A DNA stretch of 64,000 nucleotides, from contig OX246746.1 in assembly GCA_945910005.1 (NCBI GenBank), forward strand, positions 25,877,075 through 25,941,074, in the 5' to 3' direction. This document shows, one piece after another, positions 1-11,957 of this stretch (its first letter is position 1; every line of letters starts with the position of its first letter). Origin of the DNA: Isoperla grammatica. Its lineage: Eukaryota > Arthropoda > Insecta > Plecoptera > Perlodidae. Position numbers and translations under genes: made by a program. Below the pieces are notes generated by a model. That model was given only the letters and a program-made list of their open reading frames with translations. It made no database searches and was not told the origin of the DNA.

Positions 1-136
1 AATAATTGTATGTAAATGATAAAAGACAAACACACGTGTTCATTGAAACTGTTTATTACACACTGACGAATACTCCATGAAATCAACCCATCAGTTCAGT
101 AGAGTCACGTGTTATTGTTTCTCTTTAAATAGTGGC

Positions 137-353
<217 letters not shown>

Positions 354-355
354 TT

Positions 356-520
356 TAATCATTCTTCGTAGGAACCTGCCCAGAGACAATTTATGTCTCT
401 ACAAGTGACTAATTATATATTGCGGTATTTAGAATAGTTGGGAAGGAACGTCCGAGGACTGTTAGTATGACTCAACTCAATCCCAGCATTCGCTTTGTGA
501 CTGAGGAAAACCTTGGAACC
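356..520 (-). mobile_element. 3' part of a tRNA-derived SINE
   Basis: Read on the minus strand this matches the body and tail of the fuller copies at 2144-3990 and 7330-7600, with the shared blocks around CGAATGCTGGGATTGAGT and TTCCTTCCCAACT. The tRNA-like head is missing. The copy abuts the TAA microsatellite, which may have grown from its A/T-rich tail. Confidence 0.7.
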
Positions 521-1080
521 TTGCACAATCTGCGTTGGATACAGGAATATAAACACTACTACTCCAGTAACAACTCAAATAAAGAAAGATCGCCAACTCA
601 CGCAGATTAAAACCCCTAAACATTGTATTTAGAGCAAAACAGAGCTGATTAATGCAATATTCTAGATTCAACCATACCATGGTCGCAAGGAAAGCCTGAA
701 AGGCACAGCTGGATCAGGGTTCGAGGTTCGAGTAGACAAATAAGGAATGGTTCGTAACGTCACATCGCTTGCGTGGCTGTGGCTATAACTCTTATCACAA
801 TCGCCCACATTCATTCATAAAATGAGCAAAGAAATGCAGGCTGCAGATTATAAAATGCTTCGCTTCCATCAGCTGTGTCGGTAGCAGATTGTTTCACACT
901 TAATTAATCGCAATAAAAAGATCAGTAAATATTTGAATGTTTGTTTTATTTTCTGTAGCCGACGTGTTAGAGGGGATAGTCTGGTAAACCATGTGCGCTA
1001 CAAGGGTACGAGAAGAAGGGGTGGGAGAGACTTTGGTAGCAAATAACGGGTTGAGACAGGATGCGAAGAAAGGACCTCAC
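521..1080. other. No recognisable gene
   Basis: No coding pattern, splice-bounded exon or clear repeat seen on either strand. Confidence 0.5.
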
Positions 1081-1082
1081 TG

Positions 1083-1480
1083 TCTCACCTGCGATGTTGA
1101 CCTCCAGCTGTCCTCCCGCAGGGTGTAACTTAGCGACGGGCGAAGAAAGGACCTAAACCACTGTCTCACCTGTGATGTTGACCTCCAGCTGTCCTCCCGC
1201 AGGGTGTAACTTAGCGACGGGCGAAGAAAGGACCTAAATCACTGTCTCACCTGTGATGTTGACCTCCAGCTGTCCTCCCGCAGGGTGTATAGTAACTTAG
1301 CGACGGGCGAAGAAAGGACCTAAACCACTGTCTCACCTGTAATGTTGACCTCCAGCTGTCCTCCCGCAGGGTGAAGTGTAGCGTCGGGCGAAGAGAGAGC
1401 GACGTCACTGTCTCACCCGTGATGTTGACCTCCAGCTGTCCTCCCGCAGGGTATAGAACTTACCGACGGGCGAAGAAAGA
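1083..1480 (-). repeat. 81-bp minisatellite, five copies, containing a donor-like junction
   Basis: The block GATGTTGACCTCCAGCTG recurs at about 1093, 1174, 1255, 1341 and 1421, giving steps of 81, 81, 86 and 80 bases. On the minus strand each unit reads as a plausible exon end followed by a strong 5' splice site, ATCACAG|GTGAGACAG. One frame of it gives PAGGQLEVNIT. No matching upstream exon was found, so the exon reading is tentative while the tandem array itself is certain. Confidence 0.85.
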
Positions 1481-1854
1481 GGTGAGGTGATGTCGACATC
1501 GTAGCGCGATGCTGACGCGGTTGACGATGATGTTATTGTTATTAAAATACACGGCCTAAACAAAATGACACAGAAAGGACGTACGTACAATAATTAAATT
1601 AAATTAAAATAAATATAAGATAAGAACACGAAAAATAGCACACAAAACGATGTGGCTACGAAAAATGTTCATACTCAAGACGAGTGCCTGAATCGGAAAA
1701 CGCCCACTATAGACGAGTCGAGCTACCTGTGTCGACGTGCACTATCACGAGAGCACTCAATGGGGTAAAGAGTGACTCAGGGGATGAGCCATAGATATAA
1801 TAATGAAGGAGGGGGGGGGGGGGGGGGGGGGAGTAGAAGGAAGTGATGCAGTTA
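1481..1854. other. No gene; poly-G tract
   Basis: No exon recognised. A pure G tract of about 20 bases lies near 1810-1830. Confidence 0.5.
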
Positions 1855-1990
1855 GGTATCGGTTTGAATACATGGCACAAACACCATAATTCATACGTTC
1901 CAGGGTCGAATCCTCGTTAGGCATGCATATATCTAGACGTCGATGTTTCATTTTCATTCCACCCACTCATCGTCTCGATTAGCATCGCAG
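1855..1990 (+). mobile_element. tRNA-derived SINE, second family, degenerate
   Basis: It contains a B-box-like GGGTCGAATCC and a tail with the block CACCCACTCATCGTCTCGAT, which is shared with the copy at 10735-10925. The two copies define a family distinct from the one at 2144. Confidence 0.6.
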
Positions 1991-2035
1991 AATATGATTC
2001 AAACATGTATATAACATCTTTTAAATCGGCAGAGG

Positions 2036-2143
2036 TAAGAATCGGTTTGGTGGAATCGTATAGTACAGAGGTTTCTCCCCACAGCAGCTAACGTGTGAGG
2101 GAATCGAACCCACTATACTCTAGCCAGCTCTATCCACTTCAAC
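2036..2143 (-). mobile_element. tRNA-like SINE head, third family
   Basis: On the minus strand it reads GATAGAGCTGGCTAGAGT (A-box-like) followed by GGGTTCGATTCCC (a strong B box). A close relative in the same orientation lies at 4040-4150. It directly abuts the next SINE. Confidence 0.55.
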
Positions 2144-3990
2144 CAATAGAGGTGGCTCAGCGGTAAGACGCGAGACTCTAATTCGGGAGGTCGCCGGTTC
2201 GATTCCGGCCACCGGCAGTCCTGACTGAAGGTATTTTCCGAGGTTTTCCTCAGTCGTAAAAGCGAATGCTGGGATTGAGTCATACTATCAGTCCTCGGAC
2301 AATCCTTCCCAACTATCCAAACACCCTAATAACCTAGTTAGCAGTGGCGTTGGAACCGGGGGGGCAGAGGGGGCGCTTGCCCCCCCCTAGAAACTTCAGG
2401 GGGGGCAATAGTATATTTTTGCCCCCCCATCCCCATACTGTGAATTCGATGCACTGATTTAATAGTCTTTGAAACAACATATTACGCCCTTGACATAACA
2501 AGATATCAAATTTGAAAGTTTTATATTTCTCAACTTTCAAATAGTTTTTTGGGGATTTAAAGTCAGTCTGTTTCAACTGTTCATAGTTTTCTTATTGATT
2601 CCTGGAAATTGAATGAAAGATTTTGCTTTTGAAAGACTCACAGCAGAGTCTGAACAACAAAGCGCATGCAGGCCTGTGTGTCCCTACATCTAGGATTATT
2701 CGGCGAGATAAGCAGGTATTTTCTATGACCGGACACTAGTTCTAATTGTAACAAAAAAGGTTTTACATTAAGGTGGACATTAGTGAAATGATTTTACGGA
2801 ACACTGAGTCGTCGGAACGGGAGTCGTCATAAAGGGAGTCCAGCAAGGGAGGGCAGGGCCATGTGGGTGGAGAAATCTTCAGTGGGACAGTAGGGGGGAA
2901 GGGACAGGGTCTCCTTTCGTCGCCTCTTACGACTAGCAGAGTCACTCTGGGCCTATTCTACTCCAAGCTCCGCCGGGCTGGGTTTGAGCGCGCCCAATCG
3001 GCTGGGGGTCAACTCGGGCCCAGACGGGTCTCCTTTTGTCGCCTCTTACGACTGGCAGTCACCCTGGGCCTATTCTTTCCCGGGCCCACACGGGGCACTC
3101 CACATTCATAACGATCGTCTCATGAGCTTGAACACAAAAGAAATTTGCAATGAATCTGCAAAGAAAACATCCGAACGAGCTGAGGTATTTGGGGCGTGCT
3201 GAATGCTGTGAGTTTGAGCAACGAACATAAAATTAAAACATTCTTAAATTTCCAAAATTTACCGCTTGTTCGTTCGTTGTTGCTTGTGTTGTGCATATGT
3301 ATATATATAGACGTATGTGTGTGTATTATTTTACTGTAATACGATGAAGTTATTGTTGGTATTAGTGAAGGCCGTAGAAACTAATACATGAAAACTTTGC
3401 ATAAGATTGAAGTGGGATTGAACGAAAAAAAACTGATGTTTGATTCGGCACGAACTTCTTATCACCAGAGCAATGCTTTTTATTGTTCATCGATGGTGAA
3501 AACATAGCTATTCCATGTGTTAAGTACACATGTGTTTTTTGCAAGAAAAGGTGAACATTTTTATAAGAACGTATAAATATAATAACAACCTTTATTTGGT
3601 CTCTGCAGCCAAAGCTGTTGCCGTAAGACACAGATTAACATACAATAACTTATATTAAAACGAAAATCGAAACATATATATAAACTAAACAAAATTAAGA
3701 ATACAAATGGTGCCTAAATATAAAAATGGACCACCGTAATACGGCCAGAACAATTTCGTCGGTGAGACTTGATAGTAGTTGCAGGAACCACTTCCGAAAT
3801 TTCTCGAAAAAGCCATTTCTACATTTATTTATAATTATTATTTATATTCTGTAACCCATAAGTGCTTGCCCCCCCTAGCAAAATGTACTTCCAACGCCCC
3901 TGCTAGTTAGTCACCTGAAGAGGGGCACATCAGAAAAAGCTGGTGTGCACCCTATAACGGGTATTCATACGAAAAAAATTATATCCACTT
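2144..3990 (+). mobile_element. tRNA-derived SINE split by a hAT insertion
   Basis: The head has an RNA polymerase III A box (TGGCTCAGCGGT) and B box (GGTTCGATTCC). The body then runs to CTAGTTAG, where a hAT element is inserted (2342-3902). After the duplicated CTAGTTAG the SINE resumes with TCACCTGAAGAGGGGCACA and ends in an A/T-rich tail near 3990. The uninterrupted minus-strand copy at 7330-7600 contains both halves joined, which confirms the reading. Confidence 0.85.
2342..3902. mobile_element. Non-autonomous hAT-type transposon, 1561 bp
   Basis: The terminal inverted repeats CAGTGGCGTTGGAA (left) and CAGGGGCGTTGGAA (right end, complemented) differ by one base. A perfect 8-bp target duplication, CTAGTTAG, flanks it at 2334-2341 and 3903-3910. 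No transposase reading frame is present. Inside, a block around TCGCCTCTTACGACT...GGGCCTATTCT occurs twice (about 2914-2960 and 3031-3080), and its second part recurs at about 15450. This looks like a core sequence of an older dispersed repeat carried as cargo. The hAT assignment rests on the 8-bp duplication plus the CAGTGGCG-type ends. Confidence 0.85.
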
Positions 3991-4039
3991 CACACAAACA
4001 GAAAGACAGATTGAGACATATTATACAGTGCTTGATAGA

Positions 4040-4150
4040 GTTAAAAGTCTGGAGGTTGAATCGGTTAGTACAGAAGTTTTTCACTGCAGCAGACCTGTGA
4101 CGGTAATCGAACCCACTATACTATAGCCAGCTCTAACCACTTCAACCAAA
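4040..4150 (-). mobile_element. tRNA-like SINE fragment, third family
   Basis: It shares the B-box region (GGGTTCGATTACCG on the minus strand) and flanking sequence with the copy at 2036-2143. Confidence 0.5.
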
Positions 4151-4845
4151 CAGAAAGACACTTGATAGAGCCAATATTCTGGTAGCTCAATAACATTGGG
4201 TTCGATCTTAATTCATACAAACATCAATTTAAGAGCATTGAACTGACAACCTAGAAAAAACGTGTTCTTATACAAATAGCGTCAAGATTTCGATTGCAAG
4301 CTATTTTTAAGATTTGTAATACAAATTAATTGATTGAGGCAGCTGGTTCGATGATCAAAATATTTATTGCGAGAAATGCGTCGGATGGCACATATGTCAA
4401 GTGGAAGCATGTGTCTTCATTACGATCTGATTGACGTTATCAATTAGACTCCCCAGCAGAATGCTTCGTCCTCGAAGATCTGAGCAGAGACCGAAAGAAT
4501 TCCATAGAGCTTCGTCGAAGAACCTTGTGCACTGATTTATGCAATAAGGCTAATCTAGACAGACGAGACGACAGTGATTGAAAGGATGTTTAATGATGTG
4601 AAGAATGCGAGGCAAGAACGGGTTAGTAATTTGCACACAACCACTAAAACTAAAGACAATTAATAAAAATAAAACTATCTAGGCAATGTTCTGAGGAAAA
4701 CACAACAAATCGAATCCTCACAAGCGATATCCCCTAAAGCAGAGTAATATTTTACAAGCCATCCTACAATTCATGTTGTAGTATTAAAAATAGACTGGCT
4801 CAAAAAATGATACTAGTATGAACTAGTAACTATGCGCAGGCGTCT
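4151..4845. other. No recognisable gene
   Basis: Moderately AT-rich DNA. No exon or repeat family could be identified. Confidence 0.5.
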
Positions 4846-4848
4846 GTT

Positions 4849-5605
4849 CTTTGCCTGGCCTACAGTGTAACGCTTGCAGCACATGGAGGCATGAGCTGAA
4901 GTATGTTCTTTGCCTGGCCCACAGTGTAACACTTGCAGCACATGGAGGCATGAGCTGAAGTCTGTTCTTTGCCTGGCCCACAGTGTAACGCTTGCAGCAC
5001 ATGGAGCCATGAGTAACCATGAGCTGAAGTCTGTTCTTTGCCTGGCCCACAGTGTAACGCTTCTAGCATATGGAGCCATGAGTATGAACTGAAGTCTCTT
5101 CTTTGCCTGGCCCACAGTGTAACGCTTCCAGCACATGGAGCCATGAGTAACCATGAGCTGATCGGTCTGTTCTTTGCCTGGCCCACAGTGTAACGCTTCC
5201 AGCATATGAAGCTATGAGTAACCATGAGCAGAAGTCTGTTCTTTGCCTGGCCCACAGTGTAACGCTTGCAGCACATGGAGCCATGAGTAACCATGAGCTG
5301 AAGTCTGTTCTTTGCCTGGCCCACAGTGTAACGCTTCTAGCATATGGAGCCATGAGTATGAGCTGAAGTCTCTTCTTTGCCTGGCCCACAGTGTAACGCT
5401 TCTAGCATATGGAGCCATGAGTATGAGCTGAAGTCTCTTCTTTGCCTGGCCCACAGTGTAACGCTTCTAGCATATGGAGCCATGAGAATGAGCTGAAGTC
5501 TCTTCTTTGCCTGGCCCACAGTGTAACGCTTCCAGCACATAGAACTATGAGTAACCATGAGCTGACGTCTGTTCTTTGCATGGCCCACAGTGTAACGCTT
5601 CACAT
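4849..5605. repeat. Minisatellite of about 59-71 bp, twelve copies
   Basis: CAGTGTAACGCTT recurs twelve times with steps of 59 to 71 bases. The units differ by presence or absence of short blocks such as GAGTAACCAT. All six frames stay open for long stretches because of the repeat, so the overlapping reading frames are not genes. Confidence 0.95.
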
Positions 5606-7260
5606 GGAACATTGACGTCCCAATATGCGTATGATTACATTCCCGTCTGAGCACCAGACGCAAGAGATGGGAGATTATGTAAAAACTAGCGTGTTATGAT
5701 GTTAACACATGTGACGAACGTCATCATCTTTTCGGCTCTTTACTAGAACATACCTTTAAGTTTTAACACTCGGTTGCCATTTGAAACCAGCCATTTTGAG
5801 CCATCTAAAAATACATCTGATGAAGTGATCACTTGCAATGTGGCCGTGTAAGATTTCTATCTCAGTCATTTACGTAATTACGAAACATTGTTGGAGTTTT
5901 GTTGATACAACTTATGTATAAACTAGTGTTTGAAGACGCAAACATTTTTAGCTCGGAGGTTTTAAGTTGGTATTAATCATGATTTTGATATTTATTTATA
6001 TATTTTTATTTTGGAGCCGTTGACTTGGGAATCGCCACCCTAACATACCTGATATACCTATGGTGCATCTACCTGAAGATAAATACATCAGGTAAAGCTG
6101 GTGTGCACCGTACCAACAGGTATTCCCACGAAAAATCATTTTTATGAATTTGAATTAAATATACCTGAATGATCCGGGCACTGTTGTTACAGGATAAGAA
6201 TATACTATCGAGTACCTAGGGTAACTCGTGCATTGGACAGTTTGCACAGTGCACACCACACGGCTTCTTTCCTGCGACACTAGCGCGCGTAGCGGGCAAA
6301 TAGATGACATACGATGTAAGACATCTTCACCATTCACTTGTCTGTCGTATTGTTGTCGTGTACCAGCGTCCAGCACATCGACTCTACGACCCAGGGTTAG
6401 TCAGTTCGTCTGTCTCTCCGACGAACGAGCGAACAAGTCAATTTACTTGACTCCCAGTGGTCAGCAAACGTTTAATTGTTGATATGGTTAAAAATAAATA
6501 ATATTTTTAATGCTGCCTGGTACAAAGAACGCATTTGGCTTATTAAGTGCGTCTCTTGTTTGCGCCTACCTGTTAGTAGAAAATGTAGGTGTTCTATACC
6601 ATCGAATGAATAAAGTAGTTGACACTTGACAGCGAATAGAAAATGGGACTTTCCACTTTTGTTAAATTTCCAATAGGTGAGAAATAATGTTTTACCACGC
6701 ATCATTAATCATTATTCAATACATTACGTAATGTCCAACAATACTAGATGATCAAGTAATTAAAAATCAATTCTCTCACGGTATCGAGAAGATACCCTTA
6801 TGTTGAATTCGTTACATTATAAACTGTGCAATCATGGGAACAAAGCTTACTACAACAGTGTCCACCAAATATTCGCCACCTTTTTATTTTCGTATGTTCG
6901 CTAATCGTCCAAATTGATGACCAATTGTTATCAACTGCGAGCCAATTGATCTGTGTTTGCATTTCGTTATCAATCAAGATCTACAATTGGTAGTAATTCA
7001 ATTTAAAGAGCATAAAAGGGAGGAGAGGGTGGGTGACGGGAAGGGGTAAATCCACCAACATGTACACGCCCCTCTAGTGTCAACTATGCGTGGCTATTGG
7101 TCCAGTATCGATGGATGAGCGGTAAGGTGATAATCTTCGTAGGAAACCTCCTGCCACAATTGTTGGTCCCCATATAGTGTTTTATGGTGGTGGGAGGATT
7201 CTGGTTGCTTCACATCATACTATTCAATTATGATGATAGAACAATTACTAAAATATAACA
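5606..7260. other. No gene; SINE tail fragment
   Basis: A fragment of the first SINE family's 3' end lies at about 6070-6150 (CTGGTGTGCACC...ACAGGTATTCCCACGAAAA). Nothing else recognised. Confidence 0.5.
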
Positions 7261-7261
7261 T

Positions 7262-7600
7262 GTCCCATACAGGATTTGAATCCATTGCCTTAGGTGACAC
7301 GCATTGCACCCCAACCGCATGAGAGACCTCGGAAATACCTGTTATAGACTGCACACCCGTTAGCTGATGTGCCTCTGTGCCGCTCTTCAGGTGACTAACT
7401 AGGTATATAGGGTGTTTAGAGAGTTGGGAAGGAATGTCCGAGAGCTGTTAGAATAGGACTCAACCCCAGTATTTGCCTTCATGACTGAGAAAAACCTCGG
7501 GGAAAACTTCAGTTAGGATTGCTGGTGGCCGGAATAAAACCGGCGACCTCCCGATCTAGAGTCTCGCGCGTTACCGCTAAGCCAACTCTATCGGTTGCGG
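7262..7600 (-). mobile_element. Uninterrupted tRNA-derived SINE, plus an adjoining tRNA-like fragment
   Basis: Positions 7330-7600 on the minus strand hold a copy of the family at 2144: a tRNA-like head (TTGGCTTAGCGGTAACGCGC), a body, and the joined CTAGTTAGTCACCTGAAGAG junction. It serves as the empty-site reference for the hAT insertion at 2342. Positions 7262-7322 carry a separate minus-strand tRNA-like segment with a degraded B box. Confidence 0.75.
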
Positions 7601-7639
7601 ACGACAAAACGAGGATTATTACCTGGGAGTGAGTGTACA

Positions 7640-8030
7640 AGGGTTCACACTCCAGCTGACTCCTGTTGACTGAGTAAAACCTTTGATAACATCTTCAGGC
7701 AGGATTGCCGGTAGCCGGTATCGAACTTGCACACTCCTGAATTAAGACTCCCGCCTCTTGAGAGAGTCATCTATGTTAATATTTATTATATACAATACCA
7801 GCTGTACAGGGGCTGCTCGCTAGCCCTCCAAGCTCTTATTCAAGTGGTCGTCGGTTAGATACTCAATTCTGGCAATCTTGACTGAATGATTATATCGACC
7901 GAGCGGTTTTTCAGTCACAACTACGTCTTCGTAGCTCGGACACTAGCTAATCCAAATACCTGGTTTGTCACCTGAAGAGGGGATGGATTGTCCCTGGGCC
8001 TGGGAAGGTTTCCTACGAGAAAATTATATT
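7640..8030. mobile_element. Two diverged SINE copies
   Basis: Positions 7640-7745 read on the minus strand as a degraded tRNA-like head (AAGTTCGATACCGGCTACCGG). Positions 7830-8030 read on the plus strand as a diverged copy ending in TCACCTGAAGAGGGG and GGTTTCCTACGAGAAAATTAT. Confidence 0.55.
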
Positions 8031-8920
8031 ATTACGATATCCAATACGATAAATGGGTAGTGCTGTTTAATTGACGAGGACAAAATCAATGAGATAGGCC
8101 TATCGAAAAAATGTTCGTAACTAGTCGCACTCATATTAAATGTAAATTTTATAGAACCTCCGACATGGCAGTGCCATATTTTGAGGACTCTAACGTTTTA
8201 GGCTAAATGAATGTCAGTTATTCGAACATCTTTGGATTTAAATAGTCTGACCAAACAATACACAGGTGTGCCAACTTTAAAATTTATTGCATATAGAATT
8301 AAATTAATAATTGTCGGTTTTAGTCATTTTTTATTGTATTGCATATGTTTTACTAAGCAGATGATGAAACAAATAATGTTCGCCGTTGTGCTAACATCAG
8401 CGATGGCTTCCTTTAGATTTTTCCCCGTGAAAATTAAAGAAGTCGTCATCGTTTTTAGGTTGGTAATCAAAACGCGCTGCTAGATTCATCGCGTTAAAGT
8501 TTTTTATCACCTTGGTAACACTGTGATGTAGGCCTATTCAGTTCTTGGCGGAATCCACACAAATCAAATCTAAATTATCCGTAATGGAGGGTACCACATT
8601 CCAGTAAGTACATTTAAATACATTTTCTACTCAATTAAACCTAATTGCAATAGATCTCAAGCCTGCTACACATCATTCGTAGCAAATAAGTTATATGGAG
8701 ATATTTATTAAATGTGTTGTGTGTGTGGTTTAAACACAATATCTATGAATCTGTGACACGCGTTACGCTGATGCAGTTGGACTTGAGTTACCGGTTTTTG
8801 TTGGATCCGGCCTTTATAGTGCTTGTAAAAATATAGAATCAATACAAAGTGCAAAATCTGAACCAAAATTGTAATTAGAGTAAATTAAAACTGATCTATA
8901 TACATAGCATACGCATTAGG
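8031..8920. other. No recognisable gene
   Basis: The open frame at 8211-8483 shows no protein-like composition, and no flanking splice signals were noted. Confidence 0.5.
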
Positions 8921-8923
8921 TTA

Positions 8924-9690
8924 TTGCGTGTTATACTAGGTCTACGTTAGGCTAGGCCTAGGCTAGAACTAGGCCTAGGCTCACTAAATTATAGAGCTAG
9001 GCCTAGGCCTAGATCCTACGTATTAGATGATGTCTGTGAGGCTAGGTGTTAGGCTTACACTAGAATATGCCTAGGCCTAGGCCTAGGCCTAGACTACGTA
9101 TTGGATTTATACGTGTTAGGACTAGGCCTACGTTGGATAGAAAGGAGTCTGGGCCTCAGCCCCAGCTGCCGGAGGCAAAACATTTTTCGGGCTATTATTG
9201 TCCACGAGATGGTCTTATAGAAGCGATCTGAGGTATTATTGCGTGTTAGGCTGGTCTACGTTGGGTTATGCTAGGCCTAGCTGGTCTAGGCGTAGACTCA
9301 CTAAAATATCGGCGTAAGCCTACGCTTAGGCCTAGATCCTCCGTATTATATTATGCGTGTGAGGCTAGGTGTTAGGCCTAGGCTTGCACTGGAATATGTC
9401 TAGGCCTGGACTCTACGTATTGGATTGACGCATGTAGTAGGCTAGGCCTAGGTAGGTCTACGTTTGGCTAGGCTGCCTAGGCTTATCCTGGAATAGGCCT
9501 AGGTCTAGAACCTACGTATTATATTGATACGTGTTAGACTAGGCGCACGCTGGCAGAAAGGGGTCTGGGGCAAAACTCCAGCTGCCGCCGCCGGGATCAA
9601 AACATTTTCCGGGCTATTATGGCCCACGAGATCATTGGGTTCTATATTTCAAACCCAATGACGAGATGGTCATCTTACAGAAGGTTATAG
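8924..9690. repeat. AGGCCTAG-rich duplicated segment
   Basis: A segment of roughly 310 bases (8924-9232) is repeated in tandem at 9240-9690. Both copies contain many palindromic AGGCCTAG / CCTAGGCC blocks and end in a conserved GGGCTATTAT...CACGAGATGGTC part. The second copy carries a 28-bp insertion at 9633. Confidence 0.8.
9633..9660. mobile_element. 28-bp palindromic insertion with target duplication
   Basis: The insert has inverted ends CATTGGGTT / AACCCAATG and is flanked by direct copies of ACGAGAT (9626-9632 and 9661-9667). The paralogous segment at about 9206-9215 has the uninterrupted CCACGAGATGGTC. It is probably an internal-deletion remnant of a small transposon. Confidence 0.55.
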
Positions 9691-10734
9691 CGCACGCGCA
9701 CAACGGGATCAACCCGTGGCGGCACCTGCCACGGCAACGCTGAACTATAATAGTTTATAAAGTCGTCAACAGATAGCAGGCCAAAGTAAAAAACGTGACG
9801 GCAGCGCTGTATTCGCCTGTAAAAAGAAACAACACGCTCCAAGCGGACAAAACGAGAAGCGCTAATATAGGGTGAGGTTGTTGCCAAGGTTCGCGGTGCG
9901 CTAGTAATGTTACACATCTTCACTTACCACGTTCTAGCCATTATTGTATCGATTTGTATGGTTTAACTTATATGACATAATATTTAGCTCGCATATCAGT
10001 TATTGTTGTAAAGATGGTTTCAAAATAATATACATAACAGTTAACTTGTTATGACAATTCACGCATCGGAGATGAACAGCTCTAGAAAATTGGTTGTTTT
10101 CTCAGACACAATTGGCAAAAAACTAATGATCGGATGTGTTCGAGAGTTCTCCAAACATGCGTAGCAGTCTTTGTAGAAAATAACAAAATAAACTTTCTAG
10201 ATAGAAAGTGCACTGAACGCAAATTCGTAGTATGCACTACAATGCAAGGTGCGAATTTTCACGGCGCAACCGCACGCCGAGACTACATATCCAAGGTTAT
10301 ATTTGTAAAACAGATCGTTATTTATGTATGTTTATCGCATATGAATGGCTCACGGGTCTTCTACATTGGTACAGGCTTCCATATATATAGATATCGACAG
10401 TAGTTGCTGCTTAGATTTTAACATAATAAAAACTGTTGTTTCGCATCTAGTAGCTATGTTAAGTTGCCTCACCGACCTCATCGTACGTAGCATGCATCAC
10501 ACACTTCTCGCGGCGACAGTAACGCTATCTCTTGACAATTTTATAAGCCTTTAGTGCGAAAACTTGTCCCTCGAGTGGTTAGATCAACCACTTTTTTATG
10601 GTCTAAAAATAATTTTCATCCTCTACCTCCCCCCCCCCCCCCCCCCCGCCCTTCTTCCCCTTTAAACTCCTCAGCACTTCCAAGAAAGGGTAAACCGGAA
10701 CATTAGTTGTGTAATTTGAGTCCAAGTTGGGGAA
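9691..10734. other. No gene; C-tract
   Basis: The open frames here lack recognisable protein features. A poly-C tract lies at about 10630-10647. Confidence 0.5.
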
Positions 10735-10925
10735 AGCTGCCAGCGCAGTTGGCCGCGGTCGATTAGGCATTGATTTAGTAAAACGCGGCCTCTGCTTTTC
10801 AGGTTCGAATCCTGGCTTGGGTATTGATGTCATATGGCGTTTTTTCATCCTCATAATCACCCACTCATCGTCTCGATTAGCCTCGTTGCAAAAATATGGG
10901 ACGTAAAACCACAAAAAATCACCAT
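10735..10925 (+). mobile_element. tRNA-derived SINE, second family
   Basis: An A-box-like stretch (GCGCAGTTGGCCGCGGTC) is followed by a B box, GGTTCGAATCC, and the family tail with CACCCACTCATCGTCTCGAT. A short GATA repeat follows it (10934-10962). Confidence 0.7.
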
Positions 10926-11784
10926 TGGGGAAAATGATAGATGGATAGATAGATAGATAGATGTATTTTTTTTTTAAAACGAGCTGTGAACAAAGGACAA
11001 TTTGCCGAAAAGGTACAAATAGTTCATTGGTTTGGTTTATTATTAAGGTACAAACACTTTCTGGCTAGGAATATATGTGTAAATATATGTGTATATGTAT
11101 ATGTGACGCATTATTTATTAACGTTTCGAGAGAAAGTCACTTGATATGATATTAGACCAGATGGGTATCCACAGGTGTAGGTGAGGATTTAGCAATCCCC
11201 GGCGGCCGACGAGGATATCTTTCAGTAAAACAGAGACAGGGATGAAATTACCAGAGAGGGGAATCCCCTCACCATCCTCCCCGTCAATTCGCACCCTGCT
11301 CCCACCACCTCCCTCCTCAACCACTGTTCACTCAGCTCTCCTATCTCCTCCACATCTGCCTGAACCTGGTCTTGCCATCAGCTGTCTCGAGGATTTCCAA
11401 CTCTTCTGTTTTCATTTTACAGTTCATGTACCTGGTTTGGGATTCGATTACTATAGTCACTCTTCTCAAGTGACCGTACCATATTAGTCTATCCTTTCCC
11501 AAACTTTATAGGCTCCACTCACACTTCATTCCTTATCAATCACACTACTTTTTATCGTATCCATCTGATCCATTTCCAACCAAGCAGAAGCTGAGCTTTG
11601 AGCCTGCAGTGACGCACCCCTTACCGTTAATGGGCCGTTTACATAAATGACTAGTGATTAGTGACTAGCCCACGTGACTAAGCCACAGGCTTCTTCCATT
11701 GGCTATGAGTGAGAATACTGCGTTCTGATTGGCTGTGACTAAGGTTTGTTTTGACTTGACCAAGAAATTGAACATATTTCAACC
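10926..11784. other. No exon recognised
   Basis: A (GATA)n tract is present. Upstream exons of the membrane-protein gene at 11958 would be expected on this side, but none could be identified with confidence. Confidence 0.4.
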
Positions 11785-11831
11785 GCGAACCCTGACCGTA
11801 AAGTCGTTCAACATACTGTGTATTTCTCCAG

Positions 11832-11892
11832 GTACCTCGTGATCGCCTGCTGCATCCTGTCATGGACAATATCCATGACGGTCAGTCAGTAG
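11832..11892 (+). CDS. Duplicated start of the terminal exon, ending in an early stop
   Basis: This is a second copy of the 5' part of the exon at 11958, one 126-bp unit upstream. It has the same acceptor (GTGTATTTCTCCAG). Read in the same phase it gives YLVIACCILSWTISM, then TVSQ and a stop, against YLVIALYIISWTIAM in the downstream copy. Most exon differences are synonymous or conservative, while about 46 bases of upstream intron differ at only two positions. It could be an alternative last exon giving a tail-less protein, or a decaying duplicate. A potential donor (ACG|GTCAGT) lies at 11881. Confidence 0.45.
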
Positions 11893-11957
11893 GTCCTTGC
11901 GTCTGGTGGTGCGAACCCTTACCGCAAAGTCGTTCAACATACTGTGTATTTCTCCAG

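Noticed and set aside
2160..2220. Functional tRNA gene
   Set aside because: Both polymerase III boxes are present, but the sequence continues into a SINE body repeated elsewhere, so it is a SINE head.
4813..5663. Open frames of 75-154 codons on the minus strand
   Set aside because: Read-through of the ~65-bp minisatellite. Several frames are open at once and composition follows the repeat.
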